64,000 bases of DNA, taken from the NCBI GenBank assembly GCA_918807975.1, contig OU964922.1, positions 5,097,501 through 5,161,500 of the forward strand, in the 5' to 3' direction. This DNA is from Aplidium turbinatum (Eukaryota; Chordata; Ascidiacea; Aplousobranchia; Polyclinidae). Under the pieces are notes generated by a model. It had not been told where the DNA came from and searched no databases. It saw only the letters and a list, made by a program, of their open reading frames with translations. This document shows positions 20,807 to 31,407 of this stretch, piece after piece. The stretch's first letter is position 1. Each line of letters opens with the position of its first letter. Both the position numbers and the translations under genes were made by a program.

Positions 20807-21925
20807 CAAGGTGTTCAACTCATGGTCCGCGGGAAGGTTTTGAATCGCCCGCGCAGTATTTTTCAACAAGACTTAGATTATCAACTTAATTGCCTACGTA
20901 ATTTATTGCGAACTTACATTCCGAGAAATTGGCATTTATTGTTTGCTTTCTTTGTTTATTAGTCTAAAGTCCCTAGTGCAGGGGTGCTCAACTGTCCAAG
21001 TTGATTTTATTGCATCACAATGCACGATCTTACGCATTACATTTTTCACATTGTTGCGTCTTCATCCATTCCAAACAATCGTACTCGTGCTTCAAAAGTT
21101 ATTCAGTAATATTTCTTGCTTTATAGAGGACATCTGATATCGAAGACTCGCGCATTTAGCAGTTAGCGCAGAAAAACAACAAAAACTTCGTTCATTTAAC
21201 TACTCTTCAGAGTCTTTCAGTTTAAGACTTCCAGAAATACGCAAAACTTAATAACAGAACTAAGAAAAGACTTCGAGTACAGGTTCGCTTACTTTAAAAA
21301 GTTTGCTATGCATTTTAATGCGTTTTCTTACTCCTTTTTCCGCAAAAATTTAAGAGGTAGGCTACATAAAAGCCTACAGACGGAGTGCATTGATCTTCAG
21401 AGTTCATCTGATTAAAGTCAAAAGTTCAAAGACCTTCCATTTCTAAAATTTTGTAAAAAATATGGCTCTAAAGAAAAATATCAAAGGATTTACAGATTGA
21501 CAGTCTGTGTATCCTCATTATTGGGCAGAATTAGCCTTTGTGTGAGAAAGTTTTTTCGTCAAATCCCTTGTGAGATTACTAATTTCTGACAGCCATACGC
21601 AAAACTCGCTTCGAATTGCTACATCGTCCATCTCACCAAATATTGACAAACTTGTTAGAGAAAAACACTGCCAAATCTCACAATGAAATGTCGACGTGTA
21701 GTAAAAACTTTGTTGACTTTACCATATCTCGATATGTTTATTGTTCTTTAATTGTAAAATAGGATCATACACATTTCTACAATTAAAATTTAGGTGTTAG
21801 GGTTTTAATTAGAAATTATAAGACTGTCATTTCTAAGATTAAACTAGCAGTAGAAACTCAAGTGGCCCGCGCAATCATTCTTAAACCGCATTTGGCCCTT
21901 TGGCCAAATAAGTTAGACACCCCTG
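20807..21925. mobile_element. hAT element inserted at the donor of EGF exon 20
   Basis: 1119 bases with ends CAAGGTGTTCAACTCATGG and (reverse) CAGGGGTGTCTAACTTATTTG, flanked by perfect 8-base duplications ACTTACAT at 20799-20806 and 21926-21933. No transposase frame survives. An internal CAGGGGTGCTCAACTGTCC near 20980 looks like the end of a related copy nested within. The right third is shared with 285-666. Confidence 0.87.
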
Positions 21926-21931
21926 ACTTAC

Positions 21932-22060
21932 ATGTTTCACAAACTTTGCCAATGTAACCATCATGACAATTACATGTGTAGTCATCGATACAACCTTTTT
22001 CAAATGCAACACAAGTTCCACCATTTTGACATGGATCGTTTGAACACGAAGGTGCAAAAC
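21932..22060 (-). CDS. EGF-like exon 20, type D, block IV; donor rebuilt by a hAT target duplication
   Basis: 129-base phase 1-1 cassette. Reads [20 protein letters not shown], then [23 protein letters not shown] hAT element inserted at the splice border. The 8-base target duplication ACTTACAT left a complete GTAAGT next to the exon, immediately followed by the element end, and a second copy at 20799-20806. Confidence 0.9.
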
Positions 22061-24102
22061 CTGAAAAAAAACAATTTGCACAGAATTTTGAGTTTGACCT
22101 AATGATAAAGTTGATTCTGCCTAAATTAAAATAAATTTTAAGATCGTACACTAGTACGAATGCTTATTTATTATTTTTTATTGTTCAAACTGTTTGACAT
22201 CGCATACACACAATCATAAAAGTATAATAGTCAATACGGGGTCTTGAGTAGGTCTGCTTTAAACACTCAAATGGTTATAGATAATTAATATAAAACAAAT
22301 CATATCAGTGATGTTAAGTCATTAGTTATTTTGCATTAACTTGATTAATCTATTTTACGGAGCAAACAAAATATTAATGATCATTTTCAAAATACACGTT
22401 TATTTACATGAGGTAGGAAAATCATATCATTGGATATTGTGTTGGTATGTTGGATTTCAACTTGCTGGAAAAAATCGCGTTATGACTTTCAAAAATTTGT
22501 TTGAAATATGAGTATTTTATTAAAAGGCAACATTTTTTTAAGATAATAGAAGTAGTTGAATGTAGCGAATGAATCCAATAATTCTGGTCTTGAGGATTAG
22601 ATTATTATAACTTGACTAGTAATGAGAATTTCTTCTAAAAGTTCAGATTCATCGAATAGCAACGGTGGGTTGTTTACCTGCTACCATACACAGCGACGGA
22701 GGTCAGAGCGCACGCATCACGCCGTTGGTGGCTTAAGCAAAGTAGAGCAGAAGACACAACGCAGTCGTAGCTCGCTGCAGCTTTACCTTAGTTTGAGGTG
22801 AATAATATACCGAAAAAAGAAATAAATAAAAACACACTTCTCGGTACTAAAGAGAGGTACAAAAATTGTCGATGCACTGATGACGGATTAGCTTTTATAT
22901 TCATCAAAGATGTACATTTCTTCATTGAAATGCAACTCTGGCAAAATCCAAAACAAGGATGTGAAAACTAGCCTGTTTGCTGTTGCATGATCAAAATTAT
23001 TTCCGCATAGACCAAGCGGACAAGAAGAAGTTACCAAACGCATTCAAATACTAAGAGCCAAGTATGATGTTGATAATTTTAGAATTAAATTAAATGGCTC
23101 GCTATCTTACTGTAAACAAATGTCACCATAAGAAGGCCTGTTTTAAAATCAAAGATTGTGTTTGCATACAAATGCGTGTATTGAAAATAATTTCATAAGT
23201 GACAAATATATGTCTGGAAAGAAGCAAGTTATGCTGGAGAAAATACAGTTTATCAAAAGTGACAGATATTGCTGTTTTTTGTGTGCTTTGGAAATATAAC
23301 AATAAATTAGAATTGCAACAAACAGTACCAAACAAAAACAATATTGCTTTATCTTGTTTGTAATCTTTTATTAAGACAGCTTAACAAGCAAAGTTTTGCT
23401 ACCAACAACCAAAATCTTGCTAATTTTAAAGTTTAAACAATTTTTTAACCCAAACCTACATGAGTTCAACATTGACTGCAACAAACTTTGAGTTCAACAT
23501 TGACTGCAACAAACTTTCAAAAATCTAGAACTTGCGTTTTTCTGCTGTTGAAGGGTTGTTGCCTCCACTCTACTTAGTGTTCGTTTGTAATATACTGTAT
23601 ATACCAATTGCATTTTGAAGCATATAGCTTTATAGTAAAGATTATTACATGGAAATATGAATGGTGCTATTAGTCTGTATGACATAAAAGTGGTGATCAA
23701 CTTTTGTTTCCTTCACCGATCACACAGATGTAGGAAAGATTTTGAGGTTACGCAGTGTGTTTTACAAGCATATGACACTCTTTATAGGTTTGTATTGATC
23801 CAATGCTTACTTTGTGACGTACCATTAATATTGTAATACAAGCTCTAAGTTGATTAAAGTCTGGTTTGTTTCTTGGAGTTTCATTAGATTTTACTTGATA
23901 AATAATACTGATGTGAAAATAAATAAGGAAAATAATACAAAAGAATGAAGTTAATGGAGCATTTTTGTCATCGCATTTTCACAATTTGATGTCGGCAGCT
24001 AGAAACAAAGGAAGTATTTTTAAATGAAAAGTTTGCAAATGTGGCACCGAAAAAAAAAGTTTTTACATAGAGACAAACTGTTCATATTAATTTGTTACTC
24101 AC
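22061..24102. other. 2-kb intron between blocks III and IV
   Basis: Contains a 28-base tandem duplication (GAGTTCAACATTGACTGCAA at its start) at 23462-23517 and a more GC-rich patch at about 22670-22790 with no recognised content. The minus-strand frames at 23123-23700 show no domain. Confidence 0.5.
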
Positions 24103-24228
24103 ATGTTTCACAATCTTTACCAGTGTAACCGTTTGGACAATCACATGTGTAGTTGTTGACGCATTCTTCAAATTCCATACATTGTCCATTATTTTGACAT
24201 GGATTGCTTGAACACGGATGCGCAATAC
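24103..24228 (-). CDS. EGF-like exon 19, type A, block III
   Basis: 126-base phase 1-1 cassette. Reads [20 protein letters not shown], then [21 protein letters not shown]. Uses an AAG acceptor (ACTTAAG), where paralogue exon 15 has CTTCAG. Donor GTGAGTAA. Confidence 0.9.
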
Positions 24229-24580
24229 CTTAAGTAGATGATTTTAATGACTTTGTGATCTTATAAAATCATCAAATTCTTACCAACTGACTGATGATGG
24301 TGAGTGATATTTGTATAAACTTCTGGTTAAAATATCGTTATGGTTATGGAGCATTTTAAATGCATATGGATGGACCAACCTAGTTTTCAAAAACAAAAAA
24401 AGTTGAAAAGAACTTTGATATAAAAGTTTGTTTTAGCTCAAAATTGTTAAGTCCATTGTTTTGTTTTTTTGTTATCTTACAAGACAAAAATAATTAAACG
24501 ATGTTTTTTGAAAAGATACAAAAAAGAAGTTTAAAAAATTAAATTATTTTCATGCAGACTTTTTTTAGTTTATTACTTAC

Positions 24581-24706
24581 ATGTTTCACAATCTTTGCCA
24601 CAGTAATAAGCCGGACAATCACATCTATAGTTGTCAACACAATTATCGAATGCCACACAACTTCCATCATTTTTACATGGATTTGATGAGCACGGTGGTG
24701 CAACAC
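24581..24706 (-). CDS. EGF-like exon 18, type B, block III
   Basis: 126-base phase 1-1 cassette. Reads VAPPCSSNPCKNDGSCVAFD, then NCVDNYRCDCPAYYCGKDCET. Acceptor TTTGCAG, donor GTAAGTAA. Confidence 0.92.
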
Positions 24707-25113
24707 CTGCAAATGAAAAGTTGCACAAGCGTGAACATTTTCATGAATGATTAAACTCTTGTGACATAGTGTAATTTAATACCAATAATAATAATTTTCT
24801 CTAAATTTTTGCGTTTGTAAAGGTTTTGACTTCATTACTCGATAAACAACCAGATTATTTTCAACTTCAACAATGTTTTTAGACTGTGCTGGGCTGTAGT
24901 TGAAAATGTCTGAAATGTCTTTTAGCAGACCTGTGAAAGCGATTTTTTCGTGTAATGATTCCAAATGTTCATGATAAACGAGAGCCATGTCCAAGACTAT
25001 AATTTTGGTTTTGATTTTTTTTGGGATTATGATATTTAAGCCAATACATTTGTCGTCAATAATACGTTCATTGTCAAGCACAAAATATTTGAGGGCTACT
25101 TTGATATTCTTAC

Positions 25114-25239
25114 ATTCGCTGCAATTCTTTCCTTTAAAAAGACTGGGACACGTGCAGATGTAGTCATTGGAGCATTCACTAGCAGGATTGCATGACCCTC
25201 CATTTTGACAAGGTGTTGAATCACATGGATCTCTGAAAC
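25114..25239 (-). CDS. EGF-like exon 17, type C, block III
   Basis: 126-base phase 1-1 cassette. Reads [20 protein letters not shown], then [21 protein letters not shown]. Reading through its donor (GTAAGAAT) gives about 110 more open codons. That may be chance or a retained-intron isoform; the two recent paralogues share it. Confidence 0.92.
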
Positions 25240-25495
25240 CTGAAATGATTGTGTCATACAAACTGCAATAACTGCAATAGCTGCATCACAGAATTGAAAT
25301 GACTGAAGAGTTTACATTAAATCAATGTTTTTATTGACATTTCTAGCTGTCAACACCAAAAAAGTATTCTTCAATATTGCTGTCCTTATTGATTGTTTAA
25401 CCGATTCATATAAAGAATATTTAAAAACTGTTAATTTCAAATGATGTTGACAAATCAATAAATGTTAAAGGTTTCAACAAAAAGAAGCTTGAACA

Positions 25496-25893
25496 GGTAG
25501 CCACTTTAACAAGTCGAAATTCTGCCACTGCAATTGACTACAATGCAACCGCCAACCAATCAGAACGTGTTATAAGAGGCTACCGTCCAATTGTGACCCT
25601 TCTAGCTCTCATCCAGAGAGTTAATGCTTGTTTTGAACTTTATTTGGTAATTACAGAAGAAAAAGAGTAATAGCAGTGGTGAGAATCGAACACGCGTCAA
25701 TGAAATGACTACTTTCTAGCCCTAACCCTGACCCCTAAGCCAACCAGCTGACAAAAAATCCATCACTTAATTTGCTTTCTATGATCTTCTTTTCGCCATT
25801 TTTTACGTCACTTAAACCGTAGCTTATGATTGGTTGGCGGTTGCATTCTAGTCAATTTCAGTGGCAGAATTTCGACTTGTTAAAGTGGCTACC
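25496..25893. mobile_element. 398-base MITE with long inverted ends and 9-base target duplication
   Basis: About 65-base terminal inverted repeats beginning GGTAGCCACTTTAACAAG. Flanked by GCTTGAACA on both sides (25487-25495 and 25894-25902), a 9-base duplication as in Mutator-like elements. The paralogous site at about 29110 has one GCTTGAACA and no element, which proves insertion. The interior holds a tRNA-like stretch. Confidence 0.9.
25665..25760 (-). repeat. tRNA-like sequence inside the MITE
   Basis: On the minus strand, GTCAGCTGGTTGGCTTAGGG (A-box-like) and GTGTTCGATTCTCACC (B-box-like) about 40 bases apart. Either a SINE head captured by the MITE or a chance tRNA resemblance. Confidence 0.5.
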
Positions 25894-26273
25894 GCTTGAA
25901 CATACGTGTTAAATTGATGTTACCAATTCTAATTAAAAAATAAATAACTCTCTCTGAAGTTAAAGGATGGTTGATTGAAGCTTTATTCGACATACAGATA
26001 TGACGTTTTGAAATTGCAATTAGTGTGATAGGTAATTTAATCAAATTTTGTTAGATGATTATCATTGAAGAAAAAGTAATAATTTAAGTTCTTCATCGAA
26101 TTGCATGGAATAATTAAAATATCAAAGATATACATATTGAGTCAGAAAAACTGTGGAATATGGACCAAGAGAGTGTTTTAGCACAAGTGAACGCACAAAC
26201 AGAAAAAAAGAAACATTAATGCCAAACAGAAAAATATAATCATTCAGAAAATGCTGCCTAACTTATCACTTAC

Positions 26274-26402
26274 ATGTTTCACAATCTTTACCACTGTAAC
26301 CATCCGCACAATTACATGTGTAGTCATCAATACAGCCTTCTTCTAATGCAGCACAAGTTCCACCATTTTGACATGGATCGTTTGAACATGGAGGAGCAAA
26401 AC
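26274..26402 (-). CDS. EGF-like exon 16, type D, block III
   Basis: 129-base phase 1-1 cassette. Reads [20 protein letters not shown], then [23 protein letters not shown] few residue changes separate it from exon 12. Confidence 0.92.
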
Positions 26403-27168
26403 CTTAAAAAAATGACGGTTTGTATATAATTTTAATTTTCACTGATGAAATTCATTCAACAAAAACTAAAATAAATTTAAAAGTGTAAATGTGCAATAAT
26501 GTTTTTTTATGTTCAAATTAATGATCTGATGCCATTCATTGCATGTGTTTCAAACACATAATCATGAAAGTGTACTGTTCAATGCGTAGATATTGGGAAG
26601 TTCTGCCTTAAACATATCCATGGTTAAAGATAACACAAAATAATCATTAACAGTGGCATATATTGCATTGGAATTGCGCGTTTATGATCACATAAAACAC
26701 GCCGCATTAACCCATAATTAACCTTATCAATCATGTAACAGATGAGATCAACAAATATAATAATTACAAGTTTTATAACGCAATCTTTGCTGCATAAAGT
26801 AGACAAATAAGCATCAATTAAACTATAAAAAAGAGGCAACAATAAAATAAAAAATTATCATTTTTTGTTTCTGTGATAAAAATATTCCCAAAAGCAATAA
26901 TGTTCAAAATAAATTACTTTGAGAAGCCTAAAAGTTTGATATTATAGAGACATGAAGCTTTTATTGCTTTGCCATAAGTTTTAAACATGTTTTTTAAACA
27001 TTTATTAAATGTTTAATCGTTTTGTTCAAATATGGATTTTCAATGCCGAAAATCATCACTGGTTGAAGGTTTGTCGTTTGTTTTGGAATGGCATCCAACA
27101 ATTTGCAAATAAAGGACCAAAAAAAAGTTTTGACAAAAAGACAAGCAGCATATTATTTTGTTACTTAC

Positions 27169-27294
27169 ATCTTTCACAATCTTTCCCAGTGTAACCATTT
27201 GGACAAGCACATGTGTAGTTATTGATACATTCTTCAAATTCCATACATTTTCCACCATTTTGACATGGATTGCTTGAACACGGATGCGCAACAC
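27169..27294 (-). CDS. EGF-like exon 15, type A, block II
   Basis: 126-base phase 1-1 cassette. Reads [20 protein letters not shown], then [21 protein letters not shown]. Paralogue is exon 19; both have the AHPC variant found nowhere else in the window. Confidence 0.92.
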
Positions 27295-27504
27295 CTGAAG
27301 TAGAATATTTTATTGACTTTGTAATCTTGTAAAAGCATCAAATTCTTACCAACTGGCTGATGATGGTGATTGATATTTGCATAAACTTCTGGTTAAAATT
27401 CAATTATAGTCAAGAAGCATTTAAAAACATATGGAACAACTTAGTTTTCAAAAAAATGTGAAAGAAATAATTTTGATATAAAAGTGTGTTTGGGGTCAAA
27501 TTGT

Positions 27505-28135
27505 TTTTCTCAATTTAAGTTTCATTCGTTTCCTCCTATATTTAATGGAAGATATTGGGTTCCACTCTACGAACTTGGTAGTGTTAGAATTAAATAAAAT
27601 GCATTATTGTACATTATCATATCACCTATAGAGGAATCTCGTTAATCAACTATGCAGCAAAATTATATAATCGATTGATTTTCAACCGTTTACGACATGC
27701 AAATTGAAAATACATTTTTATCAATACAATCTGGATTTCGACCAACTCGTAGCTGCATGTTACAAATTTACCTTTTAAAAATAATACAAGAAAACTCCAT
27801 CGAATGGTAGAGACCACTGGTTATCATGTTTATTGATTTTCAAAAAGCATTTGACTGTATAAATCGCAAAGCCTTGTTTTACATTTTAGAAGCTGTTACA
27901 TTCGACATTGCAACAATCACAGAAACAGTTTCTTTGGTTTCCTTTTTTTAATAAGTTACTTGAGTTATTTGCTTTTGTAGATATTAATTGTTTTCTTCTG
28001 AAATGCTTGTAATGGTGTTGCTATGCAGTTGTATGCTCATACTGAATCAAGTCGTAATTTAATCATCAACGCATTAATTCCAATATTATTTAAAACAAAG
28101 TAATTACATCAGTTAAACAATCCTTATTAAAAACA
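27505..28135 (+). mobile_element. Insertion carrying a LINE reverse-transcriptase remnant
   Basis: Absent from the paralogous intron (24228-24580). Plus-strand pieces read SIQSGFRPTRSCMLQIYLL and, in another frame, MFIDFQKAFDCINRKALFYI, which are the FRP.RSC and IDFxKAFDxI motifs of non-LTR reverse transcriptases. Stops and a frame change show decay. Confidence 0.68.
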
Positions 28136-28236
28136 AAGTCCATTGCTTGTTTTTTATAATCTTACAAGATAAAAAATTGATGTTTTTTTACACACGTTCA
28201 AAACATGCCGAAAAAAATTTCCACTTTATTACTTAC

Positions 28237-28362
28237 ATGCTTCACAGTCTTTGCCACAGTAATAAGCCGGACAATCACATCTGTAGTTGTCAAAACAATT
28301 ATCGAATGCCACACAAGTTGCATCATTTTGACATGGATTTGGTGAGCATGGTTGTGCAACAC
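28237..28362 (-). CDS. EGF-like exon 14, type B, block II
   Basis: 126-base phase 1-1 cassette. Reads VAQPCSPNPCQNDATCVAFD, then NCFDNYRCDCPAYYCGKDCEA. Paralogue is exon 18. The following intron is about 0.6 kb longer than its counterpart because of an insertion with a LINE remnant. Confidence 0.92.
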
Positions 28363-28731
28363 CTGGCAATGAAAAGTTGCACAAGCGTGTACATTTTCAT
28401 GAATGATTAAACTCTTGTGATATAATGTAAATTAATACCAACAACAATTACCTTCTCTAAACTGTCCGTGTTTTAACTTATTTGACTTCATTATTCAATG
28501 AAAAACAAGTTTATTTACAACCACTACATCATTTTACGCTGTGCTGTACTGTAGTTGAAATGTCTTAAATGTCTTTTAGCAGACCTGTGTAAGGGATGTT
28601 TTCGTGTAATGATTCCAAATGTTCATGATAAACGAGAGCCTTGTCCAAGACTAGAATTTCGGTTTTGATTTTTTTTAGATTACGTTCATTGCCAAGCACA
28701 AAATATTTGAGGGCTACTTTGATTTTCTTAC

Positions 28732-28857
28732 ATTCGCTACAATTCTTTCCTTTAAAAAGACTGGGACACGTGCAGATGTAGTCATTGGAGCATTCACTAG
28801 CAGGATTGCATGACCCTCCATTTCGACAAGGTGATGGATCACATGGATCTTTGAAAC
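28732..28857 (-). CDS. EGF-like exon 13, type C, block II
   Basis: 126-base phase 1-1 cassette. Reads [20 protein letters not shown], then [21 protein letters not shown]. The frame stays open for over 50 codons into the following intron, as in the paralogue exon 17. I treat the GTAAGAAA donor as the true end. Confidence 0.92.
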
Positions 28858-29606
28858 CTGAAATGATTGTGTCATACAAACTGTAATAACTGCAATAGCT
28901 GCATCACAGAATTGAAATTACTGGAGAGTTTATATTTAAACCCATGTTTTTATTGACATTTCTAGCTGTCAACACCAGAAAAGTATTCTTCAATATTGCT
29001 GTCCTTATCGATTGTTTAACCGATACATCTAAATATAAAGAACTTTTTAAAACTTTTCATTTCAAATGATGTTGACAAATCAATAAACGTTAAAGGTTTC
29101 AACAAAAAGAAGCTTGAACATACGTGTTAAATTGATGTTACCAATTCTAATTAAAAAATAAATAACTCTCTTTGAAGTTAAAGGATGGTTGATTGAAGCT
29201 TTATTGGAGATACAGATATGACGTTTTGAAATTGCAATTAGTGTGATAGGTAATTTAATCAAAGTACATTACTAGGAAACTGTGTTCCGAAAGCTAGTAT
29301 AATTTGATATTGCCAAAAAGAACCCACAGCATCAGGCTATAACAGATCGTTTGAATCTGCACTGTGAAATTTAATCCAATTTTGTTAGATGATTATCATT
29401 GAAGAAAAAGTAATAATTTAAGTACTTCAACAAATTGCATGGAATAATTAAAATATCAAAGATATACGTATTGAGTCAGAAAAACTTTGGAATATGGACC
29501 AAGAGAGTGTTTTAACAGAAGTGAACGTACATACAGAAAAAAGATACATTAATGCCAAACAGAAAAATATAACCATTCAGAAAATGTTGCTTAACTTATC
29601 ACTTAC

Positions 29607-29735
29607 ATGTTTCACAATCTTTACCACTGTAACCATCCACACAATTACATGTGTAGTCATCAGTACAGCCTTCTTCTAATGCAACACAGGTTCCACCATT
29701 TTGACATGGGTCGTTTGAACATGGAGGAGCAAAAC
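29607..29735 (-). CDS. EGF-like exon 12, type D, block II
   Basis: 129-base phase 1-1 cassette. Reads [20 protein letters not shown], then [22 protein letters not shown]. Its paralogue is exon 16; both use an AAG acceptor (TTTTTAAG) instead of the usual CAG, showing the introns were copied with the exons. Confidence 0.92.
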
Positions 29736-30431
29736 CTTAAAAAATGACGGTTTGTATAGAATTTTTATTTTTATTGATGAAATTCATTGAATAAAAGCTG
29801 AAATAAATTTAAACCTGTAAATGTGCAATAATATTTTTATTGTTTTTTGTTTTTGTTCAAATGACCTGAGGCCATTTATTGCATGTGTTTCCAACACATA
29901 ATTATAAAAGTGTAATAATCAATGAGTAGATATTGGGAAGGTCTGGTTGAAACATATCATTGGTTAAAGATAACATAAAATAATCATTAACAGTGGCATA
30001 CATTGCATTGGAATTGCACATTTATGATAACAGACATGCAGCATTAACTCACAATTAACCTTATCAATTATGCTAATGATGAGATCAACGAATATAATAA
30101 TTACAAGTTTTATAACGCAATCTTTACTGAATAAAATGTACAAGAAAGCATCCATAAAGCTTAAGAAAAAGAAACAATTAAAAAAATAAAAATTGATCAT
30201 TTTTTGTTTTTGTGATAAAAATATTTCAAAAAGCAATAATTTTGATAATAACATACTTTGAGAAGCCTAACAGTTTGATATTATGTTCAATGCTCAAGTA
30301 TGTTCAATGCTGAAAAACTATCACTGATTGTGGGTTTTTCGCTTGTTTTGATATAGCATCAAAAAATTTGCAAAGGAGAGAAAAAAATTTTTGACAAAAA
30401 GATGAACAGTTCATATTAATTTGTTACTTAC

Positions 30432-30557
30432 ATGTTTCGCAATCTTTACCAGAGTAACCATTTGGACAATCACATGTGTAATTGTTGATACATTCTTTAA
30501 ATTCTATACATTGTCCACCATTTTGGCATGGATTGCTTGAACACGGCTGTGCAATAC
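30432..30557 (-). CDS. EGF-like exon 11, type A, block I
   Basis: 126-base phase 1-1 cassette. Reads [20 protein letters not shown], then [21 protein letters not shown]. The LTR insertion starts 73 bases upstream of its acceptor and apparently leaves the splice site intact. Confidence 0.92.
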
Positions 30558-30630
30558 CTGGTAGTTATTTTCATGTATTATAAAATCTTTCAATTTACGA
30601 ACCGTATGATTAAGTTTCAGGTATGGTTAT

Positions 30631-31393
30631 TGTCACGATTTCTTTCTATCTCTTACCAGGAAAAAGACTTGGAAAGATTCAATGACGTAGTTTAATGGGT
30701 TAAACCGAAAAGCAGTCAATTAAATGTCGAATGGTTCTACTAGTGAAATGATAATCTAACTTCTTGAAGGACTTTAACGAACGGCTTCTCAAATAACTCT
30801 AATTTCGAATACTATTTATATCAGCACCAATTCTCATCTACTTGTATTCGATTACTTCAACTCTCAATCAACAATAATTTCTGCACCAACTACCAATCCA
30901 CAACTTATAACACAACTCTCATAATCAACTCAGAATAATCATCATAATAACCATCATGCAAATTACACCACTATTTATAGAAGGTTTCTCGGTATAGTAA
31001 CTTCGAGAAGGTTACGCAATGTTACATTACTCATTGTTCTGTCAAGTTGCATTAAATGTAAACAAGAAGAAGCTCAAAGAAGTTTAAAGAATGTCACGTA
31101 GTGTAGAAGATTCTTACATAATAAATATTTCGCAATCGGACATCTACTGGAAACATCCTTATGACGTCATGACAAACGACGCTCAGAAATTATGAAAAAC
31201 AACAGAACATTCCAGATTTGCATGCTTACAGACGATTCTGGAAATACGTTACATAATACAGATTTTTCATTCAAAGGTTACTTCAGGTCAATACCCGATA
31301 ATAACACATCGCTCAAAATTCCACAATGAAAATAGCACATTCTGTCAAGACGCAAAGCAGCCCGACGCGAGGCCTTGCACATTGATTGTGACA
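30631..31393 (-). repeat. LTR (3' LTR of the minus-strand element)
   Basis: 763 bases, begins TGTCAC and ends GTGACA, the short inverted ends usual for LTRs. Confidence 0.9.
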
Positions 31394-31407
31394 TACGCCC
31401 TCCCCTT
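31394..31407 (-). other. Polypurine tract
   Basis: AAGGGGAGGGCG on the minus strand, directly before the 3' LTR. Confidence 0.7.

Larger units (their letters stand above)
24000..30310 (-). repeat. Recent tandem duplication of a four-EGF-exon block (about 3 kb per copy)
   Basis: Copy III (about 24.0-27.0 kb) and copy II (about 27.0-30.3 kb) share exons A, B, C and D in the same order and long intron matches, for example around 24716-24770 against 28372-28425, 24900-25100 against 28565-28700, and 26404-26880 against 29736-30240. Spacing differs because of three insertions: a MITE at 25496 in one copy, and a LINE-bearing piece near 27505-28135 and a roughly 113-base piece near 29268-29380 in the other. 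Coordinates of the limits are approximate. Confidence 0.85.

Noticed and set aside
24000-30310. CRISPR-like or satellite array
   Set aside because: The regularly spaced repeats are EGF exons with open frames and splice sites, spaced by hundreds of bases of intron.
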